Origin: DATLHO01 sp035539855
GTDB lineage: Bacteria > Bacteroidota > Ignavibacteria > OLB7
Assembly (NCBI GenBank): GCA_035539855.1
Contig: DATLHO010000252.1
Coordinates: 1-6,174 of the forward strand
Direction: 5' to 3'
DNA length: 6,174 nt
The notes under the pieces are model-generated. The model worked only from the letters and a program-made list of their open reading frames with translations. It did no database searches and had not been told where the DNA came from. Both the position numbers and the translations under genes were made by a program. This document shows positions 1 to 4,807 of the stretch, piece by piece. How positions within the stretch are numbered: the first letter of the stretch is position 1; every line of letters starts with the position of its first letter.

Positions 1-47
1 AGCGTCTGGCCGCCAACGGTTCCCTAGATCTCATCGAGGTGAGCACA
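1..47 (+). other. Leader of the first gene, possible tail of an upstream gene
   Basis: This short stretch precedes the first gene. One + frame reads a few codons from the window edge and stops at TAG 25-27, which could be the end of an upstream gene but is too short to judge. The frame of the lipoprotein gene is itself open from base 3, so no in-frame stop separates it from upstream sequence. A good ribosome-binding sequence, GAGGTGAG, lies at 36-43. Its GAGG core sits about 8 nt before ATG 48. A GTG at 39 overlaps this site and is therefore unlikely to be the start. Confidence 0.4.
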
Positions 48-584
48 ATGAAGCATCTGACGATCGGAACCGCGATCGGCCTTCTCACGATCACGGTGAT
101 CGCGTGCGGACCGACGCCGGAGGATCTTCGGGTCGCCGACCAGTGGCTCGAGACGGATTGCGTCGGACCGGACGGCGCCACGATCACCGCACGCCTTCGT
201 GGCACCGATGAACGTCTCGAACGCTACTTCACGACGGCGTTCGATAGTGGGCCGTCAGCGCCGCATCGGGCTCGCACGGACTCCGCCGGCCGTCACCTGC
301 ACCAGATCGTAGCCACGGCCATCGACACGAACAATACCGTCGTGTTCCCGGGCGGAGGCGCATTCGTCACCGCCGGTGACTCGACGTTTGCGGCCGCGTT
401 CGTCGCGTCGTACATCGTCGGATATCGTTCGCGAGCGCTTGCGGCACTCGGCGTAATCGCGACGCAGAATGCGCGCGCAAAGATCGTCGCGGTCGCAGCC
501 GACACATCGTCACCGTTCAATCACCAGGCACGCATCATCGAGGCAGAGATGAGCGTGCCGCCCGGATTCTATCGGATCAAGTGA
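48..584 (+). CDS. Small hypothetical lipoprotein
   Basis: This encodes a 178-residue protein of unknown function, predicted to be a membrane-anchored lipoprotein. The N-terminus has a short charged region (M-K-H), a hydrophobic stretch at residues 4-19, and a lipobox V-I-A-C with the lipidated cysteine at residue 20, followed by G-P-T-P. A second cysteine is at residue 38. The mature part is soluble-looking, with an acidic/threonine-rich first half and an alanine-rich segment at about residues 114-151. No family was recognised. ATG 48 was chosen over GTG 39 because GAGG at 36-39 is well spaced from it and the signal peptide then starts normally. The next gene follows after 36 bp on the same strand, so the two may form an operon. 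The promoter, if it belongs to this gene, is outside the window. The CDS and lipoprotein call are fairly secure; the function is unknown. Confidence 0.75.
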   Translation: MKHLTIGTAIGLLTITVIACGPTPEDLRVADQWLETDCVGPDGATITARLRGTDERLERYFTTAFDSGPSAPHRARTDSAGRHLHQIVATAIDTNNTVVFPGGGAFVTAGDSTFAAAFVASYIVGYRSRALAALGVIATQNARAKIVAVAADTSSPFNHQARIIEAEMSVPPGFYRIK

Positions 585-620
585 GTTTTCCCAATCACAT
601 TCATTCGCATCGAGGTTGTC

Positions 621-1157
621 ATGAGTACTCTGACGTGGGATGGTACGCAGGGTCGCATCGTTGCCGACATCCAGGCACGCTGGCGACTGATGGCCACCGT
701 GGTCTTCGATGGCCTTGAGCGACGGAGCGTTCTGACGAGTGAGGTACTACCAACACCGCAGGACATCATCGCCTGGACCTCGTGCTCCGGACCTCCATCG
801 GCGGTGCTGCCCAACGGTGCGACATTCGAGCTGCAGGAAGGAGTAGTTCCTCGAACCGTGGCGTTCGTACCCCTGCATTCCAACGGCGCCAAATGTCAAC
901 CGCCGGGTGTTGCGACAGCCGGATTTGCCACGACCACAGAGAGCAACCAGGATCAGGCACAGGGCCTCGTCTCGGCGGCGTACAAGTTCATCACGACCAG
1001 CGGTGAAACGATCCAGGTCGTCATCGCGATTCGCGATGAAGGTGGAAACGGTGGCGATCCGCGGACGCTCAGCGACAGGACCAACGAGATCCTCAAGAAA
1101 CTTGGCCTCACGATTCGCGTGACGCCGGGAGGCCACGTCGTCGTCAATCCGAACTAG
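621..1157 (+). CDS. Hypothetical protein
   Basis: This encodes a 178-residue protein that I do not recognise. There is no signal peptide or membrane segment, so it is probably cytoplasmic unless exported by another route. Two cysteines (residues 55 and 92) flank a hydrophobic, beta-rich-looking centre. Residues about 117-140 alternate like beta strands (ending V-V-I-A-I-R-D-E), followed by a glycine-rich turn (G-G-N-G-G, 141-145), a charged helix (about 151-161) and a final strand G-G-H-V-V-V-N-P-N. GAGGT at 612-616 is a good ribosome-binding site 4 nt from the ATG. The gene follows the lipoprotein gene by 36 bp, with no terminator-like structure seen between them, so co-transcription is likely. 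It ends 12 bp before a strong hairpin. Several overlapping frames are open, but only this one carries the ribosome-binding site, the operon spacing and a composition like its neighbour's. Confidence 0.65.
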   Translation: MSTLTWDGTQGRIVADIQARWRLMATVVFDGLERRSVLTSEVLPTPQDIIAWTSCSGPPSAVLPNGATFELQEGVVPRTVAFVPLHSNGAKCQPPGVATAGFATTTESNQDQAQGLVSAAYKFITTSGETIQVVIAIRDEGGNGGDPRTLSDRTNEILKKLGLTIRVTPGGHVVVNPN

Positions 1158-1169
1158 GCCCGCAGAGAA

Positions 1170-1201
1170 CCCGTAGAGGATCGATCACGGTCCTCTACGG
1201 G
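1170..1201. terminator. Hairpin between convergent genes, possible bidirectional terminator
   Basis: A perfect 11-bp inverted repeat, CCCGTAGAGGA at 1170-1180 and its complement at 1191-1201, encloses a 10-nt loop. Four more pairs (AGAG 1164-1167 with CTCT 1202-1205) can extend it past a two-base AA bulge. It sits in the 62-bp gap between the stop of the + gene (1157) and the stop of the - gene (1220), where a two-way terminator is expected. Neither side has a T-run, so it is not a classical intrinsic terminator. It could be a transcript 3'-end stabiliser or a Rho-assisted end. Confidence 0.65.
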
Positions 1202-1219
1202 CTCTGGCTTGAGCAGCGA

Positions 1220-2818
1220 TCAGATGCCGGCGATGAGCGTGCCGAGCCTGCCTCCGCCGCCAGGATCGATCTTGTTCTTGATTCGGTAGCGGTGGTTCTC
1301 GATCGTGCGCTCGACGGTTCCCATGAGCTCTGCGATCTGTTTGCTCGAGAGACCGAGCTTGAGCAGTGAGCAGATCTTCAACTCGGTCGGCGAAAGCGAC
1401 GGGCAGCGCGCCGAGAGCCGTGCGACGAAATCGCCGTGGAGCAGCCCAAGCTGCTGCTCGAACGTCTTCCACGAATCGTCGGCCGAGCGGCCGTCGGCGA
1501 TCTGGTTGAGAAGCGTGCGTGCCTGGCGACGGACGTCGGCGGCGGGAGCGCGGCCGAGCTCCCGGATCTGTTCGGTCAGTCGCTCGAGCAGTTCGTTCTT
1601 CTGAATCTGGTTCAGCGCCATCGCCGTCAGCTCGCTCTTCTTGTGCTCCATGTCCTGCTCGAGCTGTTCGGACTTCAGCCGATAAATCTCCCTCTCGCGA
1701 GCGGTGCGCTCGACATCGAATCGCACCTGCATTTCGGCAATCGACCGCCGCATCTCCGCACCCTGCACCTCGTCCCGCAGCTTCGAATACCAGCGAAAGT
1801 GTTCGAGCGCCCGTCGATAATCACCGAGCCCTTCGTACGAGGTCGACAGCGCGAGATGGAGCTGGTACTCGAGCGACGGATCCTCGAGCTCGTGCGCAAG
1901 CTCGATCGCCTGGGTTGCGATCGCGAGGGCATCGGAATGATGCGCGGCGCGGTTGTAGAGGTTCGCGACGCTGAGGAAGAGTCGCACCTGGAGCTGGTCC
2001 GGAGGCTTGCCACGCAGATAATCGAGCGCCTTGCGATGGTAATCGAGCGCGACGTCGAGCTCCCCGCGACGCTCGTGAATGCTGCCTATGTCGCTGAGCA
2101 CGCCGGGAATCGACTCGTCGTCGCCGAGCTCGTCGTAAATGGCGAGGGCCTTGAACGCGATCTCGAGCGCGGGATCGAGCTCACCGAGCGAATAATGCGC
2201 GCGTGAAGCATTGACGAGCGTGCGCACCTCGAGCAGTCGATTGCCGCCACGTCGCGCCATCGCAAGTGCACGCGTGAAGTACTCAAGCGCCTGCCGGTAC
2301 TCGCCAAGCTGCCCGAAAACGATTCCGAGGTTTGCCAGAGCAAGGGCGATCGCGTTGTCGTCGCCAAGCTCTTCGCGCAGCTCCAACGCCGCCAGAAACG
2401 AGCGCAGCGCCGCGCGCTGATCACCAAGCGCGCCGTGGATAGTCCCGATTGCCTCGTGCGCCACCGCCGCGCCATTACGGTCGCCGAGAGTCAGTGCATT
2501 GCGCAGCACTGCATCGTACTGTCCGAGCGCGCCGTTGCGGTCGCCTGCGGCATCGAGTGCCTCGGCAAGCTCGAGTGCCGTCTGCTGTGCGACCTCGCGA
2601 TCATCGGCCTCCTCGAGCGCCCTCACCGCCTTGCGCAGGTGAAGCACCGCCTCGCCCTGCCGACCAATCCGTAGCATCGCCTGGCCGAGACGCCGATACG
2701 CATGCGCCATGCCCAGCGTGTCGTTGCGCAGCCCCGCGATGTGCAGCGCCCCTCCGGCCAGATCGAGCGCACGCTCGTGCTCACCGACCTCGAGCAGGCG
2801 GTCAGCGTACGAGAGCAT
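1220..2818 (-). CDS. TPR-repeat regulator with C-terminal LuxR-type HTH
   Basis: This encodes a cytoplasmic DNA-binding regulator of 532 residues from ATG 2818. Eight consecutive 40-residue TPR units (about 40-359) follow a first, apparently partial unit (1-39). Each has the L-G/G-x-Y...A-L pattern typical of protein- or peptide-binding TPR arrays. Residues about 355-425 are charged and heptad-like (many E/R/K/L), a predicted coiled coil probably used for dimerisation. A linker with W450 and F464 leads to a LuxR/GerE helix-turn-helix at about 474-517 (S-P-T-E-L-K-I-C...S-K-Q-I-A-E-L-M...E-R-T-I-E-N-H-R-Y-R-I). The order TPR, coiled coil, HTH with no receiver domain is known from many Bacteroidota-type one-component regulators. 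The ligand and targets are unknown. A possible SD (GAAGG) lies about 8 nt upstream of the ATG. The frame stays open upstream, so the true 5' end is uncertain. The gene is on the same strand as lysS but separated by repeat DNA, so an own promoter is likely, though none was identified. Confidence 0.9.
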   Translation of the reverse strand: MLSYADRLLEVGEHERALDLAGGALHIAGLRNDTLGMAHAYRRLGQAMLRIGRQGEAVLHLRKAVRALEEADDREVAQQTALELAEALDAAGDRNGALGQYDAVLRNALTLGDRNGAAVAHEAIGTIHGALGDQRAALRSFLAALELREELGDDNAIALALANLGIVFGQLGEYRQALEYFTRALAMARRGGNRLLEVRTLVNASRAHYSLGELDPALEIAFKALAIYDELGDDESIPGVLSDIGSIHERRGELDVALDYHRKALDYLRGKPPDQLQVRLFLSVANLYNRAAHHSDALAIATQAIELAHELEDPSLEYQLHLALSTSYEGLGDYRRALEHFRWYSKLRDEVQGAEMRRSIAEMQVRFDVERTAREREIYRLKSEQLEQDMEHKKSELTAMALNQIQKNELLERLTEQIRELGRAPAADVRRQARTLLNQIADGRSADDSWKTFEQQLGLLHGDFVARLSARCPSLSPTELKICSLLKLGLSSKQIAELMGTVERTIENHRYRIKNKIDPGGGGRLGTLIAGI

Positions 2819-2908
2819 CAGATCGACCTTCGCCTTGCGGTCGGTCAGAACGTCGATGGCTCGGCGGATGGTATCGTCGGATAAGGGGTCGATGGGAGAT
2901 GGTAGATG
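2819..2908 (-). other. Open, coding-like extension upstream of the regulator ATG
   Basis: In the regulator's frame, 30 codons upstream of ATG 2818 are open, back to a TAA at 2909-2911. None is ATG, GTG or TTG; the only near-start codons are CTG (codons -1 and -10) and ATC. The 20 codons next to the ATG are mostly G/C-ending and encode a plausible amphipathic helix (R-R-A-I-D-V-L-T-D-R-K-A-K-V-D-L) that would complete helix A of the first TPR. The outer part is heptamer-repeat sequence. This could be a lost 5' end of the gene, a rare CTG start, or chance openness in GC-rich DNA. Confidence 0.35.
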
Positions 2909-2925
2909 TTAGATGTCAGATGTCA
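2891..2925 (+). repeat. Direct heptanucleotide array, consensus GATGTCA
   Basis: Five contiguous 7-nt units are seen: GATGGGA, GATGGTA, GATGTTA, GATGTCA, GATGTCA. They drift gradually toward the consensus from left to right. The third unit contains the in-frame TAA that closes the regulator's upstream frame. The same heptamer recurs in both arms of the inverted repeat at 3029-3127. Strand is given as the orientation in which the unit reads GATGTCA. Confidence 0.85.
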
Positions 2926-3028
2926 GTTGTTGGAGGATGGGGATTTGTTTTTTGTTATTGGTTATTGGTGGGAGGTATGACGTAGGGCTGTTTGCAGCGC
3001 TGGGGAGGATTCGGTCGGGGAGCGTGGA
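2926..3028. other. Non-coding spacer between heptamer blocks, partly AT-rich
   Basis: This spacer between the two heptamer blocks has no convincing gene. Its first part (about 2940-2970) is strikingly T- and G-rich compared with the rest of the window and contains two tandem GTTATTG units at 2954-2967. These stay in the same 7-nt register as the array at 2891-2925, and a G occupies the first position of every heptad from 2891 through 2982. The second half (about 2989-3028) returns to ordinary high GC and breaks the register. A promoter for the regulator would have to lie here or in the flanking repeat, but I see no clear -35/-10 pair on the - strand. Confidence 0.55.
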
Positions 3029-3127
3029 GGATGTCAGAGGTCAGAAGTTAGAGGTCAGATGTCACAAGGCGAAGAGGCTGTGCCCGCCTTGTGACATCTG
3101 ACATTTGACATCTAACCTTTGACATCC
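3029..3127. repeat. Long inverted repeat built from GATGTCA-like heptamers
   Basis: Two 43-nt arms (3029-3071 and 3085-3127) are complementary at 37 of 43 positions and surround a 13-nt loop. The innermost 18 bp (3054-3071 with 3085-3102) are perfect. Each arm is G, then five heptamers related to GATGTCA, then CAAGGCG. All mismatches fall within heptamer units 2-4. Exact GATGTCA occurs at 3030 and 3058 in the left arm, and in inverted orientation at 3092-3098, 3106-3112 and 3120-3126 in the right arm. The right arm overlaps the last codons and stop of lysS. On the lysS transcript this would form a strong 3' stem-loop, but no U-run follows, so termination is possible but not shown. It resembles a non-autonomous repetitive extragenic element. 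Confidence 0.85.
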
Positions 3128-4632
3128 TCGCTCGCCTCTGACGGCGTAGGACGCATCATCGGGAAGAAAATCACATCGCGAATCGAATCTGCGCCGGTCA
3201 GGAGCATTGCGAGGCGGTCGATGCCGATGCCGACGCCGGCGGCCGGGGGCATGCCGACCGAGAGCGCGTGCAGGAAGTCTTCGTCGATGAGCATCGCTTC
3301 GTCGTCGCCGGCGTCGCGGAGCTTCGCCTGCTCCTCGAGTCGCGCGCGCTGGTCGCGCGGGTCGTTGAGCTCGCTGAAGCCGGGTCCGATCTCGCTGCCG
3401 TTGACGATGAGCTCGAAGGCCTCGACGAGCGCCGGGTTGCCGCGATGGCGCTTCGCCAGCGGAACCATCTCGACGGGAAAATCCATCACGAAGGTAGGCT
3501 GAATCAGCGTCGGCTGCACCAGCTCCGAGAAGAGCTCGTCGATGATCTTGCCACGTCCCATCGTCGAGTCGACGTGCACGCCGTGCGAGCCCGCGAGCGT
3601 CGCGAGCTCGGCGTCGGTGATCGTCTCCATGTCGGCGCCGGTCTTCTCGCGCACGAGCTCGAGCATCGTCGCTCGGCGGTACGGCGGCGTGAAGTCGATC
3701 GTGCCCGAGGTCGTCTCGACCTTCAGCGAACCGTTGGTCGCCAAAACGGTCTCGGTCAGCATCCCCTCGATGAACTCCATCATCCACGTGTAGTCCCGAT
3801 ACGCGACGTAGAACTCGAGCATCGTGAACTCGGGATTGTGCGTGCGGTCGATCCCCTCGTTCCGGAAGTTCTTGCCGAGCTCGTAGACGCCTTCGAAGCC
3901 TCCGACGAGCAGGCGCTTGAGGTTGAGCTCCAGCGAGATCCTCAGATACAGCGGGATGTCGAGCGCGTTGAGGTGCGACGAGAACGGCCGCGCCGCTGCG
4001 CCGCCATAGATCGTGTGCAGCACCGGCGTCTCGACCTCCATCAGTCCGTGGTTGTCCAGATAGCGGCGGATCGTGCGGATCATCGTCGCGCGGCGGCGAA
4101 ACGCCTCGCGCACGTCGGGGTTGACCGTCAGGTCGAGATAGCGCTGGCGATAGCGCAGCTCCTTGTCGCTGAACTGGTCGTGGACTATCCGATTGCCCTC
4201 CTCGTCCGTTTCCTCCTTCGGAACCGGGATCGGGATCAGGCACTTCGTGAGCAACTCGAACGACTCGGCGTGCACGCTGACCTCGCCGGTGCGCGTGCGG
4301 AACATGAACCCACGCACGCCGACGATGTCGCCGAGATCGAACAGGCGAAGGCTGTCGTAGTTGGGCAGGTCGTCCTTCTTGAGGTAGATCTGTAGGCGTC
4401 CGGACTCGTCCTGGATGTGGGCGAAGCTCGCCTTGCCCATCCTGCGGATCGCGACGATGCGGCCTGCGACGGCGACGTCGAAGCGCGGAGCCTCGTCCTG
4501 GAACCCGGCGCGCGCGGCGGCGGTCTCGTGGGTCTTCTCGAACGAGTATGGATAGGCGACCACACCGGACGCCTCGAGCTCGTCGAGCTCATGGTAGCGG
4601 CGGGCGATCTGGTCGTTGTCGGGTCGAAGCAT
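3112..4632 (-). CDS. lysS: Lysyl-tRNA synthetase, class II
   Basis: This enzyme charges tRNA-Lys with lysine using ATP in the cytoplasm and is essential for translation. From ATG 4632 the protein is 506 residues, the normal length for bacterial class II LysRS. An N-terminal helix leads into the OB-fold anticodon-binding domain (about 50-130, with R-R-M-G-K-A-S-F). The catalytic domain follows. Motif 1 ends E-V-E-T-P (about 199-203), then G-G-A-A-A-R-P-F. Motif 2 has F-R-N-E-G (256-260) and H-N-P-E-F-T (265-270). Motif 3 has G-I-G-I-D-R (468-473), followed by I-R-D-V-I-F-F-P. The frame also opens to a TTG at 4674, but ATG 4632 gives the usual family N-terminus; neither has a strong SD. After the conserved M-R-P the tail is about 11 residues, and its last four (D-V-K-G) plus the stop are encoded by heptamer-repeat DNA. 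All catalytic motifs look intact, so the enzyme should be functional. Confidence 0.97.
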   Translation of the reverse strand: MLRPDNDQIARRYHELDELEASGVVAYPYSFEKTHETAAARAGFQDEAPRFDVAVAGRIVAIRRMGKASFAHIQDESGRLQIYLKKDDLPNYDSLRLFDLGDIVGVRGFMFRTRTGEVSVHAESFELLTKCLIPIPVPKEETDEEGNRIVHDQFSDKELRYRQRYLDLTVNPDVREAFRRRATMIRTIRRYLDNHGLMEVETPVLHTIYGGAAARPFSSHLNALDIPLYLRISLELNLKRLLVGGFEGVYELGKNFRNEGIDRTHNPEFTMLEFYVAYRDYTWMMEFIEGMLTETVLATNGSLKVETTSGTIDFTPPYRRATMLELVREKTGADMETITDAELATLAGSHGVHVDSTMGRGKIIDELFSELVQPTLIQPTFVMDFPVEMVPLAKRHRGNPALVEAFELIVNGSEIGPGFSELNDPRDQRARLEEQAKLRDAGDDEAMLIDEDFLHALSVGMPPAAGVGIGIDRLAMLLTGADSIRDVIFFPMMRPTPSEASEDVKG

Positions 4633-4807
4633 GACGTGGCGAATGGTTCGGTTCTGCGAAAAAAGAGCCGGCAATATGGCCAGAATCGAACGAAGTACGT
4701 CGCGCTATTTGCCATCCCCCGTTATCTTCGGCGCCGGTTCTGGCGCGAAACGTGCTGTCTTGAATCGTCTACACCCATCGATCTCGCTACCACTGGAGCC
4801 TATACCA
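4633..4807. other. Divergent intergenic region between lysS and the DUF4397 gene
   Basis: This 175-bp gap separates the divergent starts of lysS (-) and the secreted-protein gene (+), so promoters for both are expected here. I could not match a convincing -35/-10 pair on either strand; TTGCCA at 4709-4714 has no good partner. A modest stem-loop, TTCgGCGCC at 4727-4735 with GGCGCGAA at 4742-4749, has 8 pairs, one bulged G and a 6-nt loop. It would fall in the leader of the + gene or in the promoter zone. No T-box or other riboswitch-like conserved core was recognised. An open TTG-started extension of lysS covers 4633-4674 but is not favoured. Confidence 0.4.
4795..4798 (+). promoter_or_regulatory. 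Ribosome-binding site deciding the DUF4397 gene start
   Basis: GGAG ends 9 nt before ATG 4808 and would be 15 nt from the alternative ATG at 4814. This favours 4808 as the start. Confidence 0.6.

Noticed and set aside
2913..3101. A 62-codon + strand frame in the repeat region
   Set aside because: It is made mostly of heptamer and AT-rich repeat sequence, has no ribosome-binding site and ends in the hairpin arm.
3105..3124. Two perfect TTGACA -35-like boxes on the + strand (3105-3110, 3119-3124)
   Set aside because: They are by-products of the inverted heptamer units, have no -10 box at about 17 bp, and would drive antisense transcription into lysS.
2891..3127. CRISPR array
   Set aside because: Units are 7 nt, contiguous, with no unique spacers of about 30 nt, and no cas genes are nearby.
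3268..4395. A 375-codon + strand frame opposite lysS, and similar long frames opposite the regulator (1436-2206)
   Set aside because: lysS and the TPR-LuxR regulator are clearly recognised on the - strand. The + frames give low-complexity R/E/L/V-rich products with no motifs.
4633..4674. Longer lysS start at TTG 4674
   Set aside because: It adds 14 residues atypical for the family and has no SD; ATG 4632 matches the usual LysRS N-terminus.
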